In this document: positions 38,189 through 46,123 of the stretch, piece by piece
Layout of the letters: each line of letters starts with the position of its first letter
How positions within the stretch are numbered: the first letter of the stretch is position 1
Assembly: GCF_002980625.1 (NCBI RefSeq)
Contig: NZ_PVLR01000006.1
Location: 62,001-126,000 of the forward strand
Source: Malikia spinosa
GTDB taxonomy: Bacteria; Pseudomonadota; Gammaproteobacteria; Burkholderiales; Burkholderiaceae_C
Length of the DNA: 64,000 bases
Direction of reading: 5' to 3'
Made by a program: the position numbers and the translations under genes
Notes under the pieces: model-generated
What the model was told of the DNA's origin: nothing
What the model saw: the letters and a program-made list of their open reading frames with translations, nothing else
Database searches by the model: none

Positions 38189-38887
38189 TCAGGCCTGCTG
38201 GCTGCGGCGCTTGACGCGCTCGAGCATGCGCTGGACTTCGCCGAGCGGCAGGCCGTAGCTGTCGGCAAAGGCGGTTGGCTCCAGGCCGCTGGCGCTGTAG
38301 GCGCGGTGCAGCGCCGCGTCCTTGGCGGCGCGCGCGGCGGCCTCGTCGAGCGCCTGGTCGAACAGCGCCTGCACGGCCGGGTCGCGGCTCGGCAGCAGGA
38401 CGGCGTAGTCCTCGCGGCTCAGTCCCGAGGCCTCGAAGGCCTGCGCGATGCGCTGGCGCAGTTTCGGCTTGAGGTCCTCCTGGCTGCGCGCCTGACGGCG
38501 GCGGTGCACTTCGAGCAGGGCATGCAGCACATGCTCGGGCGCCATGTCTTCGACCGCCTGGCCGGCCAGGTCGTGGCGCGCCTGACCGGCGGCAACGCTG
38601 CTGAGATAGCGGGTCGAACGGGTGTGCAGCGCCAGCGCCGCCTTCAGGCCTTCGGCGTCCAGGCCTTCGGGCTGGGCAGCCAGCAGGTCGGCATAGATGC
38701 CGCGCTTGAGCGGACGCGGCTGTTCGCCGAACAGCTGGGGATACCAGTCGGCCAGCTGCTGGAGCACCGGATTGGCCGGCGCTTGCGCGCGCGGCTGCCC
38801 TTGGCGGCCAGCGGCTTGGCCTTGGCGCCGACGCGGCTGGCTGGAAGAGGGAGTGGAGCGGGGCGGCTTGGCTTGTGTATCGTTCAT
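38189..38887 (-). CDS. ProQ/FinO family RNA-binding protein
   Basis: A 232-residue protein with a FinO-like RNA-binding domain at about 40-155: LADWYPQLFGEQPRPLKRGI, YADLLAAQPEGLDAEGLKAAL, and LHTRSTRYLSSVAAGQARHDLAG, the basic surface and arginine pattern of the ProQ core. Such proteins bind structured RNAs and small RNAs. The first 40 residues are a basic, glutamine/proline-rich, probably disordered tail; the C-terminal 75 residues (from QEDLKPKLRQRIAQAFEASG) are helical and not typical of E. coli ProQ. It lies next to two tRNA-Lys genes on the other strand. RNA targets unknown. Confidence 0.88.
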   Translation of the reverse strand: MNDTQAKPPRSTPSSSQPRRRQGQAAGRQGQPRAQAPANPVLQQLADWYPQLFGEQPRPLKRGIYADLLAAQPEGLDAEGLKAALALHTRSTRYLSSVAAGQARHDLAGQAVEDMAPEHVLHALLEVHRRRQARSQEDLKPKLRQRIAQAFEASGLSREDYAVLLPSRDPAVQALFDQALDEAAARAAKDAALHRAYSASGLEPTAFADSYGLPLGEVQRMLERVKRRSQQA

Positions 38888-38928
38888 GAAAAAATTGGCG
38901 CCGATTTTTCGGCTGGCTGATTTTATGC

Positions 38929-38934
38929 CATAAT
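38929..38934 (+). promoter_or_regulatory. -10 box of the tRNA-Lys genes
   Basis: CATAAT lies 11 bases before the first tRNA-Lys, within an AT-rich stretch that also holds the start region of the divergent ProQ/FinO gene. The -35 region (TTTTCG) is poor. Confidence 0.4.
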
Positions 38935-38945
38935 AGCGGCTTCTC

Positions 38946-39021
38946 GGGTTCTTAGCTCAGTTGGTAGAGCAGCGGACTCTTAATCCGTAGGTCGAGTGTT
39001 CGAGTCACTCAGGACCCACCA
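38946..39021 (+). tRNA. tRNA-Lys (anticodon CTT)
   Basis: A 76-base cloverleaf with encoded CCA. The acceptor pairs GGGTTCT with AGGACCC (one G-T pair); D-arm AGCTCAGTTGGTAGAGC; anticodon loop CTCTTAA gives CTT; T-arm GAGTG-TTCGAGT-CACTC. It reads AAG codons. A second lysine tRNA follows 69 bases downstream. Confidence 0.97.
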
Positions 39022-39090
39022 GATACGCCATGCAGAGACAATCTGCAAGGCATCTTTCCGAGAAGCGATGCATCAGCATCGATCTTGATC

Positions 39091-39166
39091 GGGTCGTTAG
39101 CTCAGTTGGTAGAGCAGTTGACTTTTAATCAATTGGTCGCAGGTTCGAGTCCCGCACGACCCACCA
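39091..39166 (+). tRNA. tRNA-Lys (anticodon TTT)
   Basis: A 76-base cloverleaf with encoded CCA. The acceptor GGGTCGT pairs with ACGACCC; D-arm AGCTCAGTTGGTAGAGC; anticodon loop CTTTTAA gives TTT; T-arm GCAGG-TTCGAGT-CCCGC. It reads AAA and AAG and is a substrate of MnmA, encoded earlier in the window. A terminator follows. Confidence 0.97.
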
Positions 39167-39173
39167 TACATAG

Positions 39174-39202
39174 CCCCGCAGCCACAAGCTGCGGGGTTTT
39201 TG
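39174..39202 (+). terminator. Terminator after the tRNA-Lys pair
   Basis: CCCCGCAGC and GCTGCGGGG pair as a nine-base stem with a five-base loop, followed by TTTTTG. From here to 39448 there is only a weak TACAAT box at 39387 for the liv genes; nothing else is recognised. Confidence 0.9.
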
Positions 39203-39448
39203 TTTTTGTGGCATCGACTGTATCAGGCCAGGCGAGCAAAAGAGTCGCAGGTCCGGTGCGGGCGCAACTCTTGCTTGTCTGGTGGCCGTCCGATTCCTGA
39301 TCCGCACCGGTTTCGATGGCTGCCGTGGTGCGCGGTCGAGGGTAAACCCCCAGGCTGTGCAGGAGAGGCCATCAAAAGCTGCTGCATACAATCGTCGCAC
39401 CCGCTCTGCCCACCCCGCCGGGCCGAGCCACAAGTCAATGGAGTTTTT

Positions 39449-40378
39449 ATGGAAGTCTTGCTTCAGCAGATCATCAACGGTCTGGTGCTGGGCAGCATGT
39501 ATGCCCTGGTCGCCCTCGGCTACACCATGGTCTATGGCATCGTGAACCTGATCAACTTCGCCCATGGCGAAGTGTTGATGGTCGGCGCCTTGACCTGCTG
39601 GACCCTGGTCGGCTTGCTGCAGGAGGCCTTTCCCGGCCTGCCGGGCTGGGTCGTGCTGCTGGTCGCGATGGCGCTGGCCAGCGTGGTCGCTGCCGCGCTC
39701 AACTGGACCATCGAACGCGTGGCCTACCGGCGCCTGCGCAACAGCCCCAAGCTCGCGCCGATGCTGACCGCGATGGGCATGAGCATCCTGCTGCAGACGC
39801 TGGCCATGATCATCTGGAAGCCCAACTACAAGTCGTTCCCGACCCTGCTGCCGAGCACGCCCTACGAGTTCGGTGGCGCGGTGATCACGCCGACCCAGAT
39901 CATGATCCTGGGCCTGACCGCGGTGTCGCTGGCGGTGCTGATGTGGCTGGTCAACTCGACCAGCCTGGGCCGCGCGATGCGCGCGACCTCCGAGAACCCG
40001 CGCGTGGCCAGCCTGATGGGCGTGCGGCCCGACTTCGTGATCGGCTCGACCTTCGTGATCGGCGCCGTGCTGGCGACCATCGCGGGCGTGATGTGGGCGT
40101 CCAACTACGGCACGGTGCAGCACACCATGGGCATGCTGCCGGGCCTGAAGGCCTTCACGGCGGCGGTGTTCGGTGGCATCGGCAACCTGGCTGGCGCCGT
40201 CGTCGGCGGCCTGCTGCTGGGCCTGATCGAGGCGATCGGCTCGGGTTACATCGGCGAGCTGACCGGCGGCGTGCTGGGCAGCCACTACACCGACATCTTC
40301 GCTTTCGTCGTGCTGATCATCATGCTGACCCTGCGCCCCTCGGGCCTGCTGGGCGAGCGCGTGGCCGACCGTGCCTGA
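39449..40378 (+). CDS. livH: Branched-chain amino acid ABC transporter permease LivH
   Basis: A 309-residue inner-membrane permease of the HAAT family. It shows the LivH start (LLQQIINGLVLGSMYALVAL then GYTMVYGIVNLINFAHGE), about eight membrane spans, the coupling loop SLGRAMRATSENPRVASLMGV, and FGGIGNLAGAVVGGLLLGLIE. The ATG at 39449 has GGAG eight bases upstream; the frame is open much further up without family sequence. It leads livH-livM-livG-livF. No periplasmic binding protein gene (livK) is adjacent, so the ligand is uncertain: leucine-type amino acids or related amides and ureas. Confidence 0.93.
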   Translation: MEVLLQQIINGLVLGSMYALVALGYTMVYGIVNLINFAHGEVLMVGALTCWTLVGLLQEAFPGLPGWVVLLVAMALASVVAAALNWTIERVAYRRLRNSPKLAPMLTAMGMSILLQTLAMIIWKPNYKSFPTLLPSTPYEFGGAVITPTQIMILGLTAVSLAVLMWLVNSTSLGRAMRATSENPRVASLMGVRPDFVIGSTFVIGAVLATIAGVMWASNYGTVQHTMGMLPGLKAFTAAVFGGIGNLAGAVVGGLLLGLIEAIGSGYIGELTGGVLGSHYTDIFAFVVLIIMLTLRPSGLLGERVADRA

Positions 40379-40393
40379 GGCCAGGAGAACCCC

Positions 40394-41470
40394 ATGAAAC
40401 TGAACAAACTTCAAACGCTGCTGTTCGCGCTGGCGCTGCTGCTGTTGCCACTGCTGCTGCAGAGCTTCGGCAACGCCTGGGTCCGGATAGCCGACATGGC
40501 GCTGCTCTACGTGATGCTGGCGCTGGGCCTGAACATCGTGGTCGGCTATGCCGGCCTGCTCGACCTGGGCTATGTCGCCTTCTTCGCGGTCGGGGCCTAC
40601 CTCTACGGCCTGCTGTCCTCGCCCCACCTGATCGACACCTTCCCGGCCATCGCCGCGATGTTCCCGGACGGCATGCACATGTCGTTGCTGCTGATCGTGC
40701 CGCTGGCGGCGCTGCTCGCTGGCGTGGCCGGCGTGCTGCTGGGTGCGCCCACGCTCAAGCTGCGCGGCGACTACCTGGCGATCGTGACGCTGGGTTTTGG
40801 CGAGATCATCCGCGTCTTCATGAACAACCTGGATCATCCGGTCAACATCACCAACGGGCCCAAGGGCATCGACCAGATCGACTCGATTCACCTGTTCGGC
40901 CTCAACTTCGGCAAGAAGCTGGAACTGTTCGGCTTCGAGATCGCCTCGGTCACGCTCTACTTCTACCTGTTCCTGGCGCTGGTGATCGGGGTCGTCGTGA
41001 TCTCGCACCGGATCGAGAACTCGCGCATCGGCCGCGCCTGGATGGCGATCCGCGAGGACGAGATCGCCGCCAAGGCGATGGGCATCAACACCCGCAACAT
41101 GAAGCTGCTGGCCTTCGGCATGGGGGCCAGCTTCGGCGGCATCTCGGGCTCGATGTTCGCCGGCTTCCAGGGCTTCATCTCGCCCGAATCCTTCAGCCTG
41201 CTCGAGTCGGTCATGATCGTCGCGATGGTCGTGCTCGGCGGCATCGGCCACCTGCCCGGCGTGATCCTGGGCGCGGTGCTGCTGTCCGCGCTGCCCGAGG
41301 TGCTGCGCTATGTCGCAGGTCCCTTGCAGGCCATGACCGACGGACGCCTCGACGCCTCGATCCTGCGCCAGCTGCTAACCGCACTGGCCATGATCGTCGT
41401 GATGCTGATGCGTCCGCGCGGCCTGTGGCCGACCTCCGAGCATGGCAAGAGCCTGCAGCATGTCAAGTGA
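40394..41470 (+). CDS. livM: Branched-chain amino acid ABC transporter permease LivM
   Basis: A 358-residue membrane permease partner of LivH. Marks are LYVMLALGLNIVVGYAGLLD and LGYVAFFAVGAYLYGLL near the N-terminus, LKLRGDYLAIVTLGFGEIIR, the coupling loop NSRIGRAWMAIREDEIAAKA and GGIGHLPGVILGAVLL. It starts 15 bases after livH with GGAG upstream of its ATG. The C-terminus ends shortly after the last span (LMRPRGLWPTSEH). Confidence 0.93.
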   Translation: MKLNKLQTLLFALALLLLPLLLQSFGNAWVRIADMALLYVMLALGLNIVVGYAGLLDLGYVAFFAVGAYLYGLLSSPHLIDTFPAIAAMFPDGMHMSLLLIVPLAALLAGVAGVLLGAPTLKLRGDYLAIVTLGFGEIIRVFMNNLDHPVNITNGPKGIDQIDSIHLFGLNFGKKLELFGFEIASVTLYFYLFLALVIGVVVISHRIENSRIGRAWMAIREDEIAAKAMGINTRNMKLLAFGMGASFGGISGSMFAGFQGFISPESFSLLESVMIVAMVVLGGIGHLPGVILGAVLLSALPEVLRYVAGPLQAMTDGRLDASILRQLLTALAMIVVMLMRPRGLWPTSEHGKSLQHVK

Positions 41471-41486
41471 GCCGCAAGGAAAAACC

Positions 41487-42257
41487 ATGGCAGAAACCGT
41501 ACTGAAAGTCGCCGGCATCTCGAAACGCTTCGGCGGCCTGCAAGCCCTGTCCGAGGTCGGGCTCACGATCACCCGCGGCCAGGTCTATGGCCTGATCGGG
41601 CCCAACGGTGCCGGCAAGACCACCTTCTTCAACGTCATCACTGGCCTCTACACGCCCGACAGCGGGACCTTCGAGCTCGGCGGCAAGCCCTACCGGCCGA
41701 GCGCCGTGCACGAGGTGGCCAAGGCCGGCATCGCGCGCACCTTCCAGAACATCCGGCTCTTTGCCGAGATGACCGCGCTCGAGAACGTGATGGTGGGTCG
41801 CCACCTGCGCACGAAGTCGGGCCTGCTCGGCGCGATCCTGCGCACGCCCGGCTTCAAGGCCGAGGAGCGCGCCATCGCCGAGCGCGCGCGCGAACTGCTC
41901 GACTATGTCGGCATCGGCAAGTACGCCGACTTCAAGGCGCGCACGCTGAGCTACGGCGACCAGCGCCGGCTCGAGATCGCGCGCGCACTGGCGACCGATC
42001 CGCAGCTGATCGCGCTCGACGAGCCGGCCGCCGGCATGAACGCGACCGAGAAGGTCATGCTGCGCGAGTTGATCGAGCGTATCCGCCAAGACAACCGCAC
42101 CGTGCTGCTGATCGAGCACGACGTCAAGCTGGTCATGGGCCTGTGCGACCGCGTCACCGTGCTCGAGTACGGCAAGCTGCTGGCCGAGGGCACGCCGCAC
42201 GAGGTCCAGCACAACGAAAAAGTCATCGAAGCCTATCTGGGCACCGGAGCACATTGA
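41487..42257 (+). CDS. livG: Branched-chain amino acid ABC transporter ATPase LivG
   Basis: A 256-residue ABC ATPase. Walker A is GPNGAGKTT (near 38), the LivG-type signature is LSYGDQRRLEIARALATDP, Walker B is LIALDEPAAGMN, and the switch histidine is in LLIEHDVKLVMGLCD. The VGRHLRTKSGLL insert between Walker A and signature is typical of LivG. The ATG at 41487 follows GGAAAAA. It sits 16 bases after livM and one base before livF. Confidence 0.95.
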   Translation: MAETVLKVAGISKRFGGLQALSEVGLTITRGQVYGLIGPNGAGKTTFFNVITGLYTPDSGTFELGGKPYRPSAVHEVAKAGIARTFQNIRLFAEMTALENVMVGRHLRTKSGLLGAILRTPGFKAEERAIAERARELLDYVGIGKYADFKARTLSYGDQRRLEIARALATDPQLIALDEPAAGMNATEKVMLRELIERIRQDNRTVLLIEHDVKLVMGLCDRVTVLEYGKLLAEGTPHEVQHNEKVIEAYLGTGAH

Positions 42258-42258
42258 T

Positions 42259-42975
<717 letters not shown>

Positions 42976-43017
42976 AGCCTCCCGCCCCGGGCGCCGAGTG
43001 GTTTCCGGGCTTGCCGT

Positions 43018-43968
43018 TCAGGCGGTCCTGGCCTGGTTGTGATCCAGGTCGGGCTTGTGCCACGGGTCCAGGTGGGTCATCAGGTTCAGCACCCGATGCC
43101 GCTGCAGCACCCGGTTGCGCGCCTCGACGGTGATGTCGTGGCCGGCCTCGACGTTCAGGCTGGCGTCGACCTCCAGGTGGGCGTCGACCACGATCATGTC
43201 GCCCATCTTGCGCGTGCGCACGTCATGCACGCCTTCGACCCCCGGCGTGTCGAGCAGGGTCTGCCGGATCGCGGCCACTTCCTCTTCGTCGACCGCGCGG
43301 TCCATCAGGTCGTGCAAGGCTTCCCAGCTGAAGCCCCAGCCCATCTTGGTCACCATGGCGCCGACGATCAAGGCAGCGATCGGATCGAGGATCGGATAGC
43401 CGGCCAGGTTGCCGATGATGCCGATGCCGACCACCAGCGACGAGGCCGCATCGGAGCGGGCATGCCAGGCATTGGCCACCAGCATGCTCGACTTGACGCG
43501 CTTGGCGACCGTCAGCATGTAGCGAAACAGCAGCTCCTTGCTGATCAGCGCGCCACCCGCGACCCAGAGCGCCAGCACATGCACCTCGGGCACGGTTTCG
43601 GGCGACTCGAGCTTGTGCACGGCCGACCAGAGCATGCCCAGGCCGACCGCCAGCAGCAGCAGGCCCAGCACCAGCGAGGCAGCCGTCTCGAAGCGGTGAT
43701 GGCCGTAAGGGTGGTCGGCGTCCGCGTCCTTGCGGCTGTGATGGCCGGCCAGCAGCACCACGAAGTCGGCCACCAGGTCCGACAGCGAGTGAATGCCGTC
43801 GGCGATCAGGCCTTGCGACTTCGAGAAGATGCCAGCCAGGATCTGCAGCAGGGTCAGCACCAGGTTGACGCCTACGCTGACCCAGGTGCTGCGGGTGGCG
43901 GCGGCGATGCGTTCGGCCGGCGTGTGGCCGCTGTCTTCGCTGTCCTCGGCCAGATCGGTGAATTTCAT
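43018..43968 (-). CDS. Cation diffusion facilitator family metal efflux transporter
   Basis: A 316-residue CDF protein that would export divalent metal in exchange for protons. Six spans are visible; span 2 carries the metal site GLIADGIHSLSDLVADF (H and D residues), span 5 carries ANAWHARSDAASSLVV. A histidine-containing loop (DADADHPYGHHRFETAASL) follows span 2. The cytoplasmic domain (VEGVHDVRTRKMGDMIVVDA, then HLEVDASLNVEAGHDITVE) has the CDF dimer fold. H-x3-D in both sites fits zinc, iron or cobalt. Convergent with livF, divergent from rsmB. Confidence 0.92.
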   Translation of the reverse strand: MKFTDLAEDSEDSGHTPAERIAAATRSTWVSVGVNLVLTLLQILAGIFSKSQGLIADGIHSLSDLVADFVVLLAGHHSRKDADADHPYGHHRFETAASLVLGLLLLAVGLGMLWSAVHKLESPETVPEVHVLALWVAGGALISKELLFRYMLTVAKRVKSSMLVANAWHARSDAASSLVVGIGIIGNLAGYPILDPIAALIVGAMVTKMGWGFSWEALHDLMDRAVDEEEVAAIRQTLLDTPGVEGVHDVRTRKMGDMIVVDAHLEVDASLNVEAGHDITVEARNRVLQRHRVLNLMTHLDPWHKPDLDHNQARTA

Positions 43969-44136
43969 AAGTCTTTCCTTTGCGGTCTAGGCTCTGCCCG
44001 AAAGGGCAATCTGTCATCTTATTGGCAGCAGATGAAGCTGTGATGATGCGCCGGGCCGGGTGGCTTCGCGATAATGGCAGCATCCCGTCCCGAATCCGGC
44101 CTTGCGCGCTGTCCGCGCGGCCCGTCATCGCACCGA

Positions 44137-45465
44137 ATGAATTCACCGATCCCCTTGTCCGATCAGCTGGCCGCTGCCGCCCGCACCCTCCTGGCCGTCG
44201 AGCAGGGCCGTTCCCTGACCGATGTGCTGGCCAAGACCCCGGCGCGGCTGCGCCCTGGCGTGCAGGCCCTGGCCTTCCACGCGCTGCGCCACTGGGGCGA
44301 GGCCGGCGTGTTGATTGGCCTGCTGGCCGAGCGTCCGCCCGAGGGCGCTGCGCGCGCGTTGCTCGGGCTGGCCCTGACGCTGCTGCTGCCGCAGGCCGTC
44401 GGCGGCAACGTCAGCTATGCCGCCCACACCGTGGTCGACCAGTCGGTGCAGGCCTTGCAGCAGCTCAAGCTGCCAGCCGGGCTGGCCGGCTTCGTCAACG
44501 CCTGCCTGCGCCGCTACCTGCGCGAGCAGGACGAGCTGCTGCTCAAGGCTGGCGAGGACCTGCAGGCGCGCTGGAACCACCCATTCTGGTGGGTGCAGCG
44601 CGTGCGGCGCGACCACCCGCAGCATTGGCAGGCCATCCTGGCCACCAACAACCGGCCGGCGCCGATGGTGCTGCGCGTCAACCGTCGCCGTGTCGGGCGC
44701 GACGACTACCTGCAGACCCTGCGCGCCCAGGGCCTGCTGGCCGAGCCGGTAGGCCGGGACGGCATCGCACTGGCGCAGGCGGTCGCGGTGGATCGGCTGC
44801 CGGGCTGGGAGCAGGGCCACTGCTCGGTACAGGACCTGGCGGCCCAGCTGGCGGCACCGCTGCTGCTCGACGGCGCCCAGCTGCCGGCCGGCGCGCGGGT
44901 GCTCGACGCCTGCGCCGCCCCCGGCGGCAAGACGGCGCATCTGCTCGAGTGCGCCGAGCTCGACCTGCTGGCGCTCGACGTCGATCCGCAGCGCTGCGAG
45001 CGCATCCGTGACAACCTGCGGCGCCTGGGCCTCCAGGCCGAGGTGAAGCCGGCCGACGCCGCCGAAACCGACCGCTGGTGGGATGGTCGGGCCTTCGATG
45101 CCATCTTGCTCGATGCGCCCTGCACGGCGTCGGGCATCGTGCGCCGCCACCCCGACGTGCGCTGGCTGCGTCGCCCGGGCGACATCGCCCAGCTGGCCGC
45201 GCAGCAGCTGCGCCTGCTCGAGGCGCTCTGGCCGACGCTGGGCGCGGGCGGGCGGCTGCTCTACTGCACCTGCTCGGTGTTCAAGGCCGAGGGCGAGCAG
45301 CAGGTGCGCGACTTCCTGCAGCGCCATCCCGACGCCCAGCTGCTGCCTTCGCCGGGGCACCTGATGCCGGGCGAGGCCTTGTCGGGTGGCAGCGACGGCG
45401 CTGATAATCTGGTCGGGATGGACGGATTCTTTTATGCCCTGCTGCTCAAGCGCCCGGCCGGTTGA
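44137..45465 (+). CDS. rsmB: 16S rRNA m5C967 methyltransferase RsmB
   Basis: RsmB methylates C967 of 16S rRNA with SAM. The 442-residue protein has an N-terminal NusB-like helical domain (1-140; FHALRHWGEAGVLIGLLAER, VDQSVQALQQLKLPAGLAGFVNA in pieces) and a C-terminal Rossmann methyltransferase: DACAAPGGKTAHLLE for SAM, DAPCTASGIVRRHPDVRW with one cysteine and YCTCSVFKAEGEQQV with the catalytic cysteine. The upstream frame is open to 44074, but the ATG at 44137 fits. It starts a compact run with the DUF4390 gene, the histidine kinase and the regulator. Confidence 0.95.
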   Translation: MNSPIPLSDQLAAAARTLLAVEQGRSLTDVLAKTPARLRPGVQALAFHALRHWGEAGVLIGLLAERPPEGAARALLGLALTLLLPQAVGGNVSYAAHTVVDQSVQALQQLKLPAGLAGFVNACLRRYLREQDELLLKAGEDLQARWNHPFWWVQRVRRDHPQHWQAILATNNRPAPMVLRVNRRRVGRDDYLQTLRAQGLLAEPVGRDGIALAQAVAVDRLPGWEQGHCSVQDLAAQLAAPLLLDGAQLPAGARVLDACAAPGGKTAHLLECAELDLLALDVDPQRCERIRDNLRRLGLQAEVKPADAAETDRWWDGRAFDAILLDAPCTASGIVRRHPDVRWLRRPGDIAQLAAQQLRLLEALWPTLGAGGRLLYCTCSVFKAEGEQQVRDFLQRHPDAQLLPSPGHLMPGEALSGGSDGADNLVGMDGFFYALLLKRPAG

Positions 45466-46123
45466 TGCACCTGTCGGGCGTCGCCGCGCCATGCTGGCGC
45501 TGGCAGCCGTGCTGCTGCTGGCTACCGGCCCTGTCAGCGCGGCGCTGGAGTCGCCCGCCGCCGATCCGGCCCAGCTCGCTCTGGTGCGCCGCAGCGAGGG
45601 CCTGTTCCTGTCGGCCCGGCTGCCGCTCGAGATCAGCCCCACGGTCGAAGAGGTGCTGCGCAAGGGCGTGCCGCTGCATTTCCTCTGGAAGGCCGACCTG
45701 ATCCAGTCGCGCTGGTACTGGCTCGACAAGACCGTGGCCAGCGTGGCGCGCACGGTCCGGCTCGCCTACCAGCCGCTCACCAGGCGCTGGCGCCTGAGCT
45801 ATGCCTCCGGCACGCCCGGCGCCGCCGGACTGCAGTACGGCCTGCACCAGAACTTCGACAGCCTGGCCGATGCGCTGCTCAGCGCCGGCCATGTCTCGAA
45901 CTGGAAGCTGATCGACGCGGCGCGCTGGAGCGGAGCCGGCGAGCAGCGTGTCGAGTTCAGCTTCGCGCTCGACCTGACCCAGCTGCCGCGGCCGTTCCAG
46001 CTCGGCCTGTTCAACCAGAGCAGCTGGAACATCTCGCTGCAAAAGACGCTCGACGTGCCTGATCAGATCAGCAACGAGGCTGAGCCGGCGCTGCCGGATT
46101 CCAGGTCCGAGGACGACGCGTGA
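45434..46123 (+). CDS. DUF4390 family exported protein
   Basis: A 229-residue protein of a conserved betaproteobacterial family that accompanies rsmB and the NtrY/NtrX pair. A basic n-region and hydrophobic segment (RRRAMLALAAVLLLATGPVS) form a signal peptide with likely cleavage after VSA; the mature part (LARLPLEISPTVEEVLRKGV-like, then HFLWKADLIQSRWYWLDKTV, QPLTRRWRLSYASG) is the DUF4390 pattern. The start is uncertain: ATG at 45434, overlapping rsmB by 32 bases, or ATG at 45491, leaving a short n-region. Its stop overlaps the kinase start (GTGA). Function unknown; probably periplasmic and linked to the sensor kinase. Confidence 0.8.
   Translation: MPCCSSARPVDAPVGRRRAMLALAAVLLLATGPVSAALESPAADPAQLALVRRSEGLFLSARLPLEISPTVEEVLRKGVPLHFLWKADLIQSRWYWLDKTVASVARTVRLAYQPLTRRWRLSYASGTPGAAGLQYGLHQNFDSLADALLSAGHVSNWKLIDAARWSGAGEQRVEFSFALDLTQLPRPFQLGLFNQSSWNISLQKTLDVPDQISNEAEPALPDSRSEDDA

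Noticed and set aside
39125-41251. 708-codon minus-strand frame opposite livH and livM
   Set aside because: It has shadow-type composition (H, D, Q, R) and no domain; livH and livM are unmistakable.
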